Positions 1-9,571 of a stretch of DNA of 64,000 nt are shown here, piece by piece. Position 1 is the stretch's first letter; each line of letters begins with the position of its first letter. The DNA lies in contig NZ_LR699166.1 of assembly GCF_902459525.1 (NCBI RefSeq), positions 907,501 to 971,500 on the forward strand, read 5' to 3'. The stretch comes from Sideroxydans sp. CL21 (lineage in GTDB: Bacteria > Pseudomonadota > Gammaproteobacteria > Burkholderiales > Gallionellaceae). The notes under the pieces were generated by a model that saw nothing but the letters and a program-made list of their open reading frames with translations, did not search any database and was not told where the DNA came from. A program made the position numbers and the translations under genes.

Positions 1-1281
1 TTCGAACTCACTTCACTTCCCATGGTGCGTAATTCGCTGACCGGGGAATACATCGAAGTCAATGAAGCATGGTGCAAATTGTTCGGTTACAGCCGGGAAG
101 AAGTGTTGTCGCAACATCTGACCTGGCAACAGCTTACCCACCCTGACGATTTGGGACCCAGTGACTCGATGTTGAAAAAAATGCTGGCGGGTGAGATGGC
201 AGACTACAAGATCGAGAAACGCTATCTCCACAAGGATGGCAGGATGCTGTGGGCGAGCGTGCAAGTGACGTTGGTACGCAATGAACAAGGTGAGCCTGAT
301 TTCACCATCGGCACCATTCAGGACATCACAGAGCGCAAGCAGGCAGAAAAAATGATCAACTTCATGGCCTATCACGACAGGCTGACTGGTCTGCCCAACC
401 GGGCATTGTTGTTCGACCGGTTGTCGCAAGCCATGTCGCAGGCCAAGCGTGATGGCAAGTCTGTGGCCTTGCTGTTTGCCGACCTGGACGGTTTCAAGGC
501 GGTCAATGACATGCACGGGCATGAAGCCGGGGACAATGTACTGAAGATGGCGGCGCAACGGTTTCTGGCCTGTGTGCGGGAGGTTGACACGGTGGCGCGT
601 TTCGGCGGAGATGAATTCGCAATCATCCTGGGCAATCTGGATGACTCGCAACAAGCGAAGGGCGTTGCCGAGAAAATCGTTCAGGCATTTGCCCAAAGCA
701 TGGCTCTGGCGGACGGAAGCGAGTGCAGCGTTGGGGCAAGCGTGGGAATCAGTGTCTATCCGGAGAACGGCAGCGCGATGGATAACCTGATGACTGCGGC
801 CGATCAGGCAATGTATGAAAGTAAACATATAGGAAGAAATTCCTATACTTTCTACCGGGCCAAGACCTCGCTCAAGGACGATCCTGTATGGTTCAAAATC
901 GAAGATAGTCATCTGGTGGGCGTGGATGAGATCGACGAACAGCATAGAAATCTGGTTTATATGGTGAATCGGTTGAATGACGCGTTGAAGCGCGACGACT
1001 CGTCGGAGACGATTTTGCTGATGTTCGATGAACTGCAGGTGGCGACCAAGCATCACTTCGATACGGAAAGCCGGTACATGGCCAATTGCGATTACCCGGA
1101 GCGGGACGCGCATGAGGCAGAGCATGCCCAACTGTTGAACCAGCTGCAGCGCTTCAAGGTGCAATTCAACGAGGGGCGCGAATTATTGGTCTTGCAGTCG
1201 ATCAAGGACTGGCTGCTGGGACACATCACTTACTCGGACAAGAAGATGGCAACCTATCTGGCGCAGCACGGAGTGGAGTGA
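1..1281 (+). CDS. PAS-GGDEF-hemerythrin diguanylate cyclase (5' partial)
   Basis: The 3' part of a signalling protein that makes c-di-GMP. The reading frame is open to the window edge and begins inside a PAS fold (FELTSLPMVRNS), so the true start lies upstream and the ATG at 22 is internal. Order: PAS (to about base 340), GGDEF domain with an intact GGDEF at 604-618 and a product-inhibition RxxD (REVD, 577-588) five residues before it, then a C-terminal bacteriohemerythrin domain (about 890-1278) with the expected ligand motifs DEQH, HHFDTE, HEAEH and HITYSD. Hemerythrins bind O2 at a di-iron site, so oxygen or redox control of cyclase activity is a reasonable inference. No EAL domain is present. 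The gene converges on mutM with one base between the stops. Confidence 0.93.
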   Translation, partial: FELTSLPMVRNSLTGEYIEVNEAWCKLFGYSREEVLSQHLTWQQLTHPDDLGPSDSMLKKMLAGEMADYKIEKRYLHKDGRMLWASVQVTLVRNEQGEPDFTIGTIQDITERKQAEKMINFMAYHDRLTGLPNRALLFDRLSQAMSQAKRDGKSVALLFADLDGFKAVNDMHGHEAGDNVLKMAAQRFLACVREVDTVARFGGDEFAIILGNLDDSQQAKGVAEKIVQAFAQSMALADGSECSVGASVGISVYPENGSAMDNLMTAADQAMYESKHIGRNSYTFYRAKTSLKDDPVWFKIEDSHLVGVDEIDEQHRNLVYMVNRLNDALKRDDSSETILLMFDELQVATKHHFDTESRYMANCDYPERDAHEAEHAQLLNQLQRFKVQFNEGRELLVLQSIKDWLLGHITYSDKKMATYLAQHGVE

Positions 1282-1282
1282 G

Positions 1283-2098
1283 TCAGCGCTGGCATGCCGG
1301 ACAATAAAATGTTGAACGCTGTCCCTGCCTTATTTGCTTGATGATCGAGCCGCATACGCGACAGGGCTCCCCGGTACGGCCATAAACGAAATAACTCTGC
1401 TGGAAATAGCCGCTGCTGCCGTTGCTGTGCACGAAATCTCGCAGCGTGCTGCCTCCTTGCGTGATGGCCTCAAGCAATACCTCTTTTATATTCTGTGCAA
1501 GGCGCCGGCAGCGCGGCAGGGAGAGCTTGTTGGCGGCCAGTTGCGGGCGAATGCCGGCTCGAAACAGGGATTCATTGGCGTAGATGTTGCCTACGCCGAC
1601 AACCAGATGGCTGTCCATGATTGTCATCTTGATTGCAGCGCTGCGTGAACGGGTGGCAAGGTGCAGATATTCCCCATTGAAGTCCGGTCCCAACGGTTCA
1701 GGGCCGAGCGCTGCCAGCAATGGATGTTCTGCGATATCACCGGCGTGCCAAAGTACTGCGCCGAAGCGGCGGGGATCGCGCAGACGCATCAACTGCCCGC
1801 CTTCCAGCACCAGGTCGAAATGGTCGTGCTTTTCGGCCGGCGTACCCGGCTGCTGAATACGCAGGCTGCCGCTCATGCCCAGATGCAAAATGAGCGTGCC
1901 ATGCTCGAATTCAATGAGCAGATATTTGGCACGGCGCCGCAAGCCGCGTATGACATGCCCGCGCAGCAAGTTCGGCAGGTCTTTTGGAATGGGCCAGCGC
2001 AGTTTGGGATTGCGGACGACGACATCCGCGACGCGGCGTTGGCTGAGGTGCGGTGCGATGCCGCGCAGGGTGGTTTCGACCTCGGGTAGTTCTGGCAT
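1283..2098 (-). CDS. mutM: Formamidopyrimidine-DNA glycosylase MutM (Fpg)
   Basis: Base-excision repair glycosylase/AP lyase that removes 8-oxoguanine and related oxidised purines. 271 aa, the usual length. The N-terminus MPELPEVET carries the catalytic Pro2 and Glu3; the RRAKYLL segment holds the conserved Lys; the C-terminus has the four-cysteine zinc finger (CRVC ... CPAC). It starts 3 bases after the stop of the upstream ABC-exporter gene, so it is probably the last gene of that minus-strand transcript, although no strong Shine-Dalgarno is visible. Confidence 0.97.
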   Translation of the reverse strand: MPELPEVETTLRGIAPHLSQRRVADVVVRNPKLRWPIPKDLPNLLRGHVIRGLRRRAKYLLIEFEHGTLILHLGMSGSLRIQQPGTPAEKHDHFDLVLEGGQLMRLRDPRRFGAVLWHAGDIAEHPLLAALGPEPLGPDFNGEYLHLATRSRSAAIKMTIMDSHLVVGVGNIYANESLFRAGIRPQLAANKLSLPRCRRLAQNIKEVLLEAITQGGSTLRDFVHSNGSSGYFQQSYFVYGRTGEPCRVCGSIIKQIRQGQRSTFYCPACQR

Positions 2099-2101
2099 CG
2101 T

Positions 2102-3430
2102 TCAGTGTTTTCTGCGCCACCATTGCAGCGTGCCTATAGCGATGAGCAACAGCGGCAGCAAGACGAGGAAGCTTACGCTGATCGTGGTCAACTGGTTTTT
2201 GCTCAGGGCGATCTTGCCGTCTTTCGCCGCGTGCGGCTGTACGGTGATGAGGCGCTCTTCTTTTGCCAGCCAGTTCACCATGTTGACGCCCAGATCGAGG
2301 TTGCCTCCGTTGCCGGAATAGATGTTGGCGAGGAAACTGCCGGTGCCGACCACGATGATGCGTTGTTCCCTGTCGTTTACGGTGCGCTGCAGTGTGACGG
2401 CCAGACTGAACGGGCCAGGGATGTCGCGGTTCTTGTCGAGGTGTTTGCTGATCCCGTGATCGCTGGTCCAGCCGCGCGGCGCTCCTTCAACCAGAGGGTG
2501 GATTTGCCATCCATCCTTCTGGTCGAAAGAAATTGCACGCGCGTCCGGGAAGACCGTGATGAGGTCGAAATTGCGCGTTATGGCTTGCGGCGGGTAGCCT
2601 GTGCCCAGTGTCCAATTCAAGGGAGCGTTCATTTCTTGTGCGGCGGGATCGATCACGATGCCGGGAATGAACGATATTCCCAGCTTTTCGGCCAGCGGTT
2701 CCAGGCCGCGTAACGGCTCTGCATCCACCAGCCACAGCAGATTCCCGCCGTTATCGATGTAATGCAGCAGCTTGCTGACTTCACCCGGCATCAATCTTAT
2801 TTGCGGATGGGTGATCACCATCATGCTGGTGTTGGCGGGTATATCCTGCGCCAACGCAAGATTGAGGCTGACAGTGCTGTAGCCGAGCTGTTTCAGTCGG
2901 GCCCCGAAGTCACCGAGGTCGTCGTTGGCGATGCCTTCCAGCTTGCGCTCGCCGTGGCCGCCCAGATACATCAGCGTTTGGTCCTTGTCGTGAGCCAGGC
3001 TCAGCAAGGCGCTGGAAAGCGTCTGCTCGTTCAGTGTGGTGAGGTGCTCATTGCGCCCCGCGTACTCCACCACCATTTCACCGTTACCCTTGATGGTGAC
3101 TTTGCGCATCGCTTCCGGTTCTTTGACGGGATCGACGAAGGTCAGCGAGATGTCGGGTTTGTAGCGTTGGTATAAGGCAACGAATTCACTGATGAATTTG
3201 CGTATGTCGCCAAATCGCGCGTCCTGCTGGGTGGCATACACCGTGATCTTTACCGGTCCTTTCAACAGGGCCAATGCATCCACGCTGCCGGGCTCCAGGC
3301 TGTTGAGCGCATTCTGCGTGACGTCCCACTGCGCGGGATAACGCGCAGCCAGCTGGAACAGCGCGCCCGCAGCCACCAGTACGAGCAATAGCGCAGCGAT
3401 TCGTTTGAGCGGGGGCAGGAAGCGTTTCAT
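2102..3430 (-). CDS. GldG-like ABC exporter auxiliary protein
   Basis: Membrane-anchored protein of the GldG/ABC-2 auxiliary family. One N-terminal membrane segment (about residues 9-29) is followed by a large extracytoplasmic region containing the family hallmark YLGGHGERKL, and a C-terminal membrane segment (LVLLPLLLIAIGTL) precedes a WWRRKH tail. I chose the ATG at 3430 (442 aa) because it forms a 4-base ATGA overlap with the preceding permease; an upstream in-frame ATG at 3475 would add 15 residues and lie inside that gene. It is the third gene of an ATPase-permease-GldG operon. The substrate is unknown; the name comes from Bacteroidetes gliding genes, and gliding itself is not implied here. 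Confidence 0.85.
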   Translation of the reverse strand: MKRFLPPLKRIAALLLVLVAAGALFQLAARYPAQWDVTQNALNSLEPGSVDALALLKGPVKITVYATQQDARFGDIRKFISEFVALYQRYKPDISLTFVDPVKEPEAMRKVTIKGNGEMVVEYAGRNEHLTTLNEQTLSSALLSLAHDKDQTLMYLGGHGERKLEGIANDDLGDFGARLKQLGYSTVSLNLALAQDIPANTSMMVITHPQIRLMPGEVSKLLHYIDNGGNLLWLVDAEPLRGLEPLAEKLGISFIPGIVIDPAAQEMNAPLNWTLGTGYPPQAITRNFDLITVFPDARAISFDQKDGWQIHPLVEGAPRGWTSDHGISKHLDKNRDIPGPFSLAVTLQRTVNDREQRIIVVGTGSFLANIYSGNGGNLDLGVNMVNWLAKEERLITVQPHAAKDGKIALSKNQLTTISVSFLVLLPLLLIAIGTLQWWRRKH

Positions 3431-4173
3431 GATGCGCGGAGCCGCTCGTCGTTCAAATGGCGTATCGTCAGCCACAGCAAGGTGGCGATGAACAGCACAA
3501 AATAGATCAGGTCGGCACTGTTGATCAGTCCCGCGTTAAGCGTCTGGAAGTGCGAGTTCGGCGAGATTGCGCGCAGAAAACCGCGGCTGTCGCTGGCGGT
3601 TAAATCAAGCATCCACAGGCCGAACGATATTCCCAGCGCACCGGCGGCGGCGATGACGGGTTGCTTGTTCAAGGCTGAAAAATACAGGCCCAGCGCAGCA
3701 TAGCTGGCGGCGAGCAACAGCACACCCAGAATATTGGCGAGCATAAGCCCGATATCGGCATGCGTGCCCAGCAACAGCGTGGATAGCATTGCAGAGCAGC
3801 ATGCGACGATGAACACGATCAGCATCATCAGGCCGAGGAATTTGCCCAGCACGATTTGGGTGGCAGAAACGGGGGCGGTGAGCAGCAGCACCCATGTCCG
3901 GTTGCGGCGTTCCTCCGCGATCAGGCGCATGGTGAATAGCGGGATCAGCATCATCAGCATCAGCGCCAGCACGCTGCACAACGGGGAGGCGATGGCGATG
4001 GTCGCTCCCGGCCCGTTGTCGAGCTGGGCCAGTTGCGCCTGCACTTGCAGATAATCGTCAATGCGTCCGAAGTAGAACCAGGCGAACAGGAATTGCATCA
4101 GCGCCAATATCCACCAGGTGGAAGGTGCCGAGACCAGACTGAGTAATTCCTTTTTTGCGATGATGCGGATCAT
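3427..4173 (-). CDS. ABC-2 type permease (GldF-like)
   Basis: Inner-membrane permease of 248 aa with about six hydrophobic segments; the first is near residues 16-34 and the last near 220-237. The segment MRLIAEERRNRTWVLLLTAPVS is typical of ABC-2 and GldF-like permeases. It overlaps the upstream ATPase gene by 4 bases (ATGA) and the downstream GldG-like gene by 4 bases, so the three are translationally coupled and probably form one exporter. Confidence 0.88.
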   Translation of the reverse strand: MIRIIAKKELLSLVSAPSTWWILALMQFLFAWFYFGRIDDYLQVQAQLAQLDNGPGATIAIASPLCSVLALMLMMLIPLFTMRLIAEERRNRTWVLLLTAPVSATQIVLGKFLGLMMLIVFIVACCSAMLSTLLLGTHADIGLMLANILGVLLLAASYAALGLYFSALNKQPVIAAAGALGISFGLWMLDLTASDSRGFLRAISPNSHFQTLNAGLINSADLIYFVLFIATLLWLTIRHLNDERLRAS

Positions 4174-4904
4174 GTAGAAGCAGCCTCGTTTTCGGTGATC
4201 AGCAAGAATGCCTCTTCCATATTGCCGTTCGTCAGCATTTCCGCACTGCTTCCGCTATAAATCAGGCGGCCTTTTTGCAGAATGATGACGCGGTCGCAGA
4301 GGCTCTCGACTTCGTTCAGCAGGTGCGTGGAAAGAATCACGCTGCTACTGTTCCCGAGTTCGCGGATGAGCGCGCGAATGTCGCGGATCTGTGCCGGATC
4401 GAGGCCGACGGTGGGCTCGTCCAAAACCACAACTGCGGGGTTGTGGATGATGGCCTGGGCGATGCCCACACGTTGCTGGTAGCCTTTGGACAGCGCTCCG
4501 ATGAGTTTCTTGCCGTAATCCTGCAAGCCGCAGCGTTGCTTCGACAGTTCCAGTGCAGCGGCAAGTTTTGAAGGAGGTATGCGGTGCAGGCGTGCGGCGA
4601 ACAGCAGAAAGTCATCGACGCGCATGTCGCGATACAGCGGAGGATGCTCCGGCAAGAACCCGATGCAGGCCTTTGCCTGTTGGGGTTGCTTCAACAGATC
4701 AAAGCCGCATACCTCAATCTGCCCGCTTTGCGGCGGCAATGCGCCCGTGAGCATTTGCAAGGTCGTGCTTTTTCCGGCGCCGTTGTGTCCCAGCAGGCCT
4801 AACACCTCGCCCCGCCTCAGTTCCAGCGACACGTTGTTCACCACCAGATTGTGGTCGCGGCGACGCACCAGATTTTGTGCCGAAAGGGTGATGGGAGGAT
4901 TCAT
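4170..4904 (-). CDS. ABC transporter ATP-binding protein (GldA-like)
   Basis: Cytoplasmic ATPase subunit, 244 aa. Walker A is GHNGAGKST, the signature motif is LSKGYQQR, Walker B is VVVLDEPTVGLDP, and the H-loop sits in LSTHLL. It is the first gene of the minus-strand set ATPase-permease-GldG-like-mutM and energises the exporter. The closest general families are ABC-2/NodI/GldA. The substrate cannot be told from sequence. Confidence 0.92.
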   Translation of the reverse strand: MNPPITLSAQNLVRRRDHNLVVNNVSLELRRGEVLGLLGHNGAGKSTTLQMLTGALPPQSGQIEVCGFDLLKQPQQAKACIGFLPEHPPLYRDMRVDDFLLFAARLHRIPPSKLAAALELSKQRCGLQDYGKKLIGALSKGYQQRVGIAQAIIHNPAVVVLDEPTVGLDPAQIRDIRALIRELGNSSSVILSTHLLNEVESLCDRVIILQKGRLIYSGSSAEMLTNGNMEEAFLLITENEAAST

Positions 4905-5319
4905 TGCGGTTGCGATATTTTATTCATGCGCATTGTCGGAATATAACCCAATATCCGGAATCGCACCAAAGCAGTGGGTCATGCAAGCTCAAAACCTTCA
5001 GTTGAAGTCATCGAAATGTCACTTTACATTCATATCATCTGAATGCAGAATCCGCGCTTTTATTTTGCCGGGTTCCATTTGTGGGTATTTATTCGAGAAT
5101 ATAGTAGTTTTTCTGTCGGCAAGACAGGGGAGTAATCGGCACACTATCGCGCAGTTCGCTGCCTTTAACTCGCCGAGTGCGGGAAGCGGCATCAATGACC
5201 TGTCAAACGGTTCTACCCTTTTCCTTACTATCAATAACGCTGCTTGTGCTCAGGCCAACGGCGATATGTTTTGAATATCCCTGCTTCAGGTTTCCGCCTT
5301 AACAAGTAAGGAGAGGGCT
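4905..5319. other. Divergent intergenic region
   Basis: 415 bases between the divergent ABC operon and the OprB-like porin gene, AT-richer than the flanks. It must contain both promoters, but I see no convincing -35/-10 pair or operator. A short hairpin (CTGTC-ggcaa-GACAG, 5113-5127) is the only clear local structure. Short open frames here have no ribosome binding site or recognisable product. Confidence 0.5.
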
Positions 5320-6687
5320 GTGCGTTTTAAATTACCAGGCTTTCTGGGTGTAGTTTTCTCCTCGTTAGGGTTCGTGCTTGTATTGTTCGGGTGCGCCATC
5401 CCGTTCCGGTGCCAGGCAGACACATCCGATGTCGAGGATACGACCGCACGATTTCAGATGACATACAACTGGCAGAGACACCCTGCCTACCCGGCGGCTT
5501 ATTCGGGGCCGAACAGCTTGAATGCGTACGCGGAGACGATGTACACATTCTCTGCGGACGCTTTTCTGGGGTTTCGCCCCTGGGAAGGAGGCGAAGTCTA
5601 TTTCACTCCGGAACTCTTTCAGGGGGTGCCATTTTCCAACAATCTGGTTGGCATGGGCGGTTTCACCAACGGCGAAATCACCCGTGCCGCCGGACCCAGC
5701 CTCACTCTTTACCGGCAAAAACTTTTCTTGCGGCAGACCTGGGACAACGGTGGCGGTACTGAACATATCGAATCAGATCTCAACCAGATGGCCGGTTGGC
5801 ATGACAAGAACCGCTTCGTCCTGACGATAGGTAATTTTTCGACGCTGGATGTTTTCGATCCGAATACCTATGCCAAGGATCCGCGCACCCAGTTCATGAA
5901 CTGGGGGAACATGACTTATGCGGCCTACGACTATGCAGCCGATGCGCGCGGCTTCGGCTGGGGTTTTGCGGGCGAGTGGTATCAGGACGACTGGGTGCTG
6001 CGCTTCGGCCGAATGACAGGGCCCACGCAGCCCAACATGCTTTCAGTCGATACGGCAATCGGTTCCCATTACGGAGATCAGGTTGAAGTCGAACATGCGC
6101 ATACGCTGTATGGCCGTCCCGGCAAAGTGAGGGTGTTGGGCTGGAGGGATCGTGCCGTACTCGCCAGTTTCAGCGATGCACTTGCCTGGCTCAATGCCCA
6201 TCCGGGACAGTACACCGGACCGGATGCGCTTTACGCGGTACGCAATACCAACAAGATCAAATATGGCGTTGGCGTCAATGTTGAACAGGAGATCAGCGAC
6301 AGTACGGGATTCTTCATGCGCGTCATGAAAGCGGACGGACGCACGGAGACTTATGCCTTTACCGAAGCCGATGCTTCGTTTTCCAGCGGTTTTCTGATCA
6401 AGGGTGACCGTTGGGGGCGCCACGAAGATAACGTCGGCATCTCATTGATGCGCAACACCATTTCGGCTGACCGTCGCCATTTCCTTGAGGCCGGCGGCAT
6501 CTCCTTCTTCATAGGCGACGGCAGGTTGAATTACCGCCCGGAAGATATTTTTGAGGGCTTCTACAGTTTGAGCCTGGGCAAGGAATATTGGTTGACCGCG
6601 GATTATCAACTCATCCAGAACCCCGCATATAACGCCGATCGCGGGCCGATCGATGTTTATGCCCTGCGCTTCCACGCCGAGTTTTAA
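5320..6687 (+). CDS. OprB-like carbohydrate porin
   Basis: Outer-membrane beta-barrel of 455 aa, similar to the carbohydrate-selective porin OprB family, which lets sugars or other small solutes diffuse into the periplasm. It has an N-terminal signal peptide (MRFKLPGFLGVVFSSLGFVLVLFG...), repeated aromatic amphipathic strands, and a C-terminal ALRFHAEF with terminal Phe as expected for barrel insertion. The start is a GTG at 5320, placed by AAGGAG seven bases upstream. An extra Cys in the signal region (FGCAI) could suggest a lipobox but lies early, so a lipoprotein is unlikely. It precedes the RND operon by about 160 bases; a functional link is not shown. Confidence 0.82.
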   Translation: MRFKLPGFLGVVFSSLGFVLVLFGCAIPFRCQADTSDVEDTTARFQMTYNWQRHPAYPAAYSGPNSLNAYAETMYTFSADAFLGFRPWEGGEVYFTPELFQGVPFSNNLVGMGGFTNGEITRAAGPSLTLYRQKLFLRQTWDNGGGTEHIESDLNQMAGWHDKNRFVLTIGNFSTLDVFDPNTYAKDPRTQFMNWGNMTYAAYDYAADARGFGWGFAGEWYQDDWVLRFGRMTGPTQPNMLSVDTAIGSHYGDQVEVEHAHTLYGRPGKVRVLGWRDRAVLASFSDALAWLNAHPGQYTGPDALYAVRNTNKIKYGVGVNVEQEISDSTGFFMRVMKADGRTETYAFTEADASFSSGFLIKGDRWGRHEDNVGISLMRNTISADRRHFLEAGGISFFIGDGRLNYRPEDIFEGFYSLSLGKEYWLTADYQLIQNPAYNADRGPIDVYALRFHAEF

Positions 6688-6845
6688 CCGGTGGTTGCAT
6701 TTCATGTCACTTGCAAATAGCAATAATCCAATCGAGTCTGGGGATTATTCGAGATATTCATTAAAAGTCGGTTAAAATCGTTTTCCTTCTTGGTTTCGTT
6801 TCATTTTTCCATGTGCAATTCCGGTTTTTTATCAAGGTGATCTGC

Positions 6846-8393
6846 TTGAAGGTACTGTTAAAAAATTCTGTGTCTCTTTGTCTGCTGGGCGTTTTATGCG
6901 GTTGCGCGGCAGGACCGGATTTCAAACGTCCGGTAGCGCCCGCGGCGACAGGTTATGGCTCGCCTGCCGTGACACAGGAAACTGCGTCGGCACAAGCACC
7001 GCTTGGCGAAGCGCAGAAATTCGTTCCGGCCCAGGACATACCTGCGGACTGGTGGACGCTGTTCCAGTCGCCACAGATCGATGCGCTGATCAAACGTGCC
7101 TTCAAAACCAACCCCGATATCGAAGCAGCTCAGGCCGCCTTGCGACAGGCGGAGGAGTATACGGCTGCCCAGCAGGGCTTTTTCTACCCCACGGTCGGGG
7201 CGAGCTACTCGCCTTCGCGCAACAAGCTGGCGGGCAACATGGGCGGCAACTCGCCCGGCATTCAAGGCAACGGCTCGGTCATCCAGACTTATTCCAACCC
7301 GGCGGGGCCGAAATACAACGGCCCGGCTTACTACAACTTCCACGTTGCGCAACTCACCGTCGGCTATGTACCGGATGTGTTCGGCATGAACCGCAGGGAA
7401 GTGGAATCGGCGCATGCGCAGGAAGAGGTGCAACAAATGCAGCTGGAGGCAACGTATATCACGCTTGCCTCCAACGTGGTGGCGGCCGCGATTCAGGAAG
7501 CTTCATTGCGTGCCCAGATCGAGGCGCAACTCAAGATCGTCAGCGTGAACCAGCAAGCGCTGGAAATCGTGCGCAACCAGCTCAAGCTCGGTTATGTCTC
7601 TGACATGGAAGTGACGCAGCAGGAGATGACTTGCGCGCTGGCCCAGCAAGCGCTGGCTCCATTGCAGCAACAACTGGAACAGACGCGGAACCTGTTGCGC
7701 GTCCTGGCGGGCAATACTCCGGATCAGGATATCGACGAGACATTTACCCTGGATTCGCTGCATTTGCCGCAGAAATTGCCGCTGAGTTTGCCTTCAAAAC
7801 TGGTGGAACAGCGTCCGGACGTGCGCATTGCCGAAGCGCAGCTGCATTACGCCAGCGCCCAATACGGAGTCGCTATCGCCAATACACTGCCGCAGTTTGC
7901 CATCACCGGCGCGATTGGAGGGATGGCTTCGTCGCCGAACTGGATGTTCAAGAACGGCGGCGGTTTCTTTGATCTGACCGGTAATGTTGCGCAGACCATT
8001 TTCGACGGCGGAACGCTGCGCGCCAAATCGCGTGCAGCGCAACAAGGACTGAATCTTGCCGGTGCGCAATACCGCGGCGTAGTGATGTCTGCATTGCAGA
8101 ACGTGGCCGATGCCCTGTATGTCATTCAATCCGATGCACAGGCATTGAAAGCGGCTGCGACAGCGGCAGAGGCGGCGGGAAAAATGGGCGATCTGACCCG
8201 GAAACAGTACGAGGCGGGCGCGGTGGATTTTCAGACCTTGCTGGTAGTGCAGCAGAACGAGCAGCTGGCAAATATCAATCTGGTGCAGGCGCAGACCAAC
8301 CGGCTTGGGGACACGGCCGCACTGTTTCAGGCGCTGGGTGGCGGTTGGTGGAATCGCGCAACAAAAGAGATGGCAGGGGCTAAAACAGAGTGA
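6846..8393 (+). CDS. RND efflux outer-membrane lipoprotein (NodT/OprM/CusC family)
   Basis: Outer-membrane channel of a tripartite efflux pump. The lipobox is LCGC (cysteine about residue 20 from the TTG start) followed by AAGPDFKRP, the typical NodT-family leader; two TolC-like halves follow, with a repeated NTLPQFAITG-type signature. I prefer the TTG at 6846 because AAGGTGA lies 5 bases upstream and it gives a normal 20-residue lipoprotein signal; the alternative GTG at 6813 has no clear ribosome site and adds 11 residues. It overlaps the adaptor gene in GTGA (8390-8393), so outer-membrane channel, adaptor and pump are translated as one operon in C-B-A order. Confidence 0.9.
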   Translation: MKVLLKNSVSLCLLGVLCGCAAGPDFKRPVAPAATGYGSPAVTQETASAQAPLGEAQKFVPAQDIPADWWTLFQSPQIDALIKRAFKTNPDIEAAQAALRQAEEYTAAQQGFFYPTVGASYSPSRNKLAGNMGGNSPGIQGNGSVIQTYSNPAGPKYNGPAYYNFHVAQLTVGYVPDVFGMNRREVESAHAQEEVQQMQLEATYITLASNVVAAAIQEASLRAQIEAQLKIVSVNQQALEIVRNQLKLGYVSDMEVTQQEMTCALAQQALAPLQQQLEQTRNLLRVLAGNTPDQDIDETFTLDSLHLPQKLPLSLPSKLVEQRPDVRIAEAQLHYASAQYGVAIANTLPQFAITGAIGGMASSPNWMFKNGGGFFDLTGNVAQTIFDGGTLRAKSRAAQQGLNLAGAQYRGVVMSALQNVADALYVIQSDAQALKAAATAAEAAGKMGDLTRKQYEAGAVDFQTLLVVQQNEQLANINLVQAQTNRLGDTAALFQALGGGWWNRATKEMAGAKTE

Positions 8394-9550
8394 GCAGTCA
8401 GTTGAAAAAAATATTGGCGGGTTTGACGGTGGTGATACTGGCTGCAGTTGGCTACACCGGTTGGCAAAAATTCCAGGCCTCCTCGAGGGCGGAATCCAGT
8501 GTTGAGAAGCCTGCTGTGCATACGCCAAAGGACACGATACGCTTCGCGGAGAATGCGCCGCAACTTGCTTTTTTGCAGATCAAGCCGGTGGAAAGTTATC
8601 CGGAGCCCATGGTCGATTCCCTGAATGCACGCCTCGCCTATGATGACAACCGGACTGCACGCGTGTTTCCCCCGATTGCAGGGCGTGTGCTGAAGATCAC
8701 GGTAGATGCGGGAAGCGAGATCAGGGCGGGCGATGAACTCCTCGTGCTGGATGCCCCCGACTATGCCCAGGCCACTTCGGATGAAGTGAAAGCCAGGGCA
8801 GACCTGGAGCGCAAGCGCCAGGCGAATGATCGGGCCGGCGAGTTGTTGAAAGTGAATGGCATCTCGCTCAAGGATGCGGAATCGGCCGCAGCCGATTTTC
8901 ACCAGGCCGAGGCTGAGGCGCAGCGCACCGAGGCGCGGTTGCGCAACCTGCAAAGCATGGCGTCGATGACGGATGGAAAGTTCATCCTGCGCGCACCCAT
9001 CGGCGGGACGGTAAGCGAACGCCAGGTGAATCTGGGCAGTGAGGTCCGCACCGATGCGGCCAATCCGATTTTTGTCATTACCGATTCGAAAAAATTATGG
9101 GCATTGATCGATTTGCCTGAGCTCTACCTGGATAAAGTGAAGGTGGGGCAGGCGGTGTCGGTGGAAGTGGATGCCTACCCCGGCGAGGCTTTCAAGGGGA
9201 AAATCACGGTCATTGCCGAGGCGCTCGATCCGGTTACCCGTCGTATCCAGGTGCGTGCCGAAATCGATAACAGTTCGCACCGCCTCAAGCCGGAAATGTT
9301 CGCAAGAGCCACACCGGTGGCGGACAGTCGTCACAACATGCCGCGTATTCCGAACACTGCCCTGTTCTCGCAGGGACTGCACAGTTTCGTGTTTGTCGAG
9401 CAATCTCCGGGTGTGCTGCAACGCCGTCACATCGAGCTCGGCCTGCAAAGTCACGAATACAGCTACGTCAAGGAAGGGCTGCAGCCCGGCGAACGTGTGG
9501 TCACTACCGGGGCTTTGCTGCTGAATTCAGAGTTGTCGGGCAATGACTGA
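8390..9550 (+). CDS. RND efflux periplasmic adaptor (CusB/CzcB/HlyD family)
   Basis: Membrane-fusion protein of 386 aa linking the inner-membrane pump to the outer-membrane channel. N-terminal membrane anchor (residues 7-24), a barrel-sandwich (lipoyl-like) domain interrupted by an alpha-hairpin (about residues 120-190), then beta-barrel and membrane-proximal domains. GTG start overlapping the previous stop. No His-rich or Met-rich N-terminal metal-binding extension is evident, so substrate cannot be assigned from this subunit. Confidence 0.92.
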   Translation: MSSQLKKILAGLTVVILAAVGYTGWQKFQASSRAESSVEKPAVHTPKDTIRFAENAPQLAFLQIKPVESYPEPMVDSLNARLAYDDNRTARVFPPIAGRVLKITVDAGSEIRAGDELLVLDAPDYAQATSDEVKARADLERKRQANDRAGELLKVNGISLKDAESAAADFHQAEAEAQRTEARLRNLQSMASMTDGKFILRAPIGGTVSERQVNLGSEVRTDAANPIFVITDSKKLWALIDLPELYLDKVKVGQAVSVEVDAYPGEAFKGKITVIAEALDPVTRRIQVRAEIDNSSHRLKPEMFARATPVADSRHNMPRIPNTALFSQGLHSFVFVEQSPGVLQRRHIELGLQSHEYSYVKEGLQPGERVVTTGALLLNSELSGND

Positions 9551-9571
9551 TCGCGGCCTGTTAGTGACAAC

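Noticed and set aside
13-1164. 383-codon minus-strand frame opposite the PAS-GGDEF-hemerythrin gene
   Set aside because: The plus strand shows complete GGDEF and hemerythrin motifs; the minus frame shows none.
5320-5420. Porin as a lipoprotein because of a Cys in its leader
   Set aside because: The residues before the Cys do not form a good lipobox, and a second Cys and a normal cleavage region (CQADT) follow; OprB-type porins are not lipidated.
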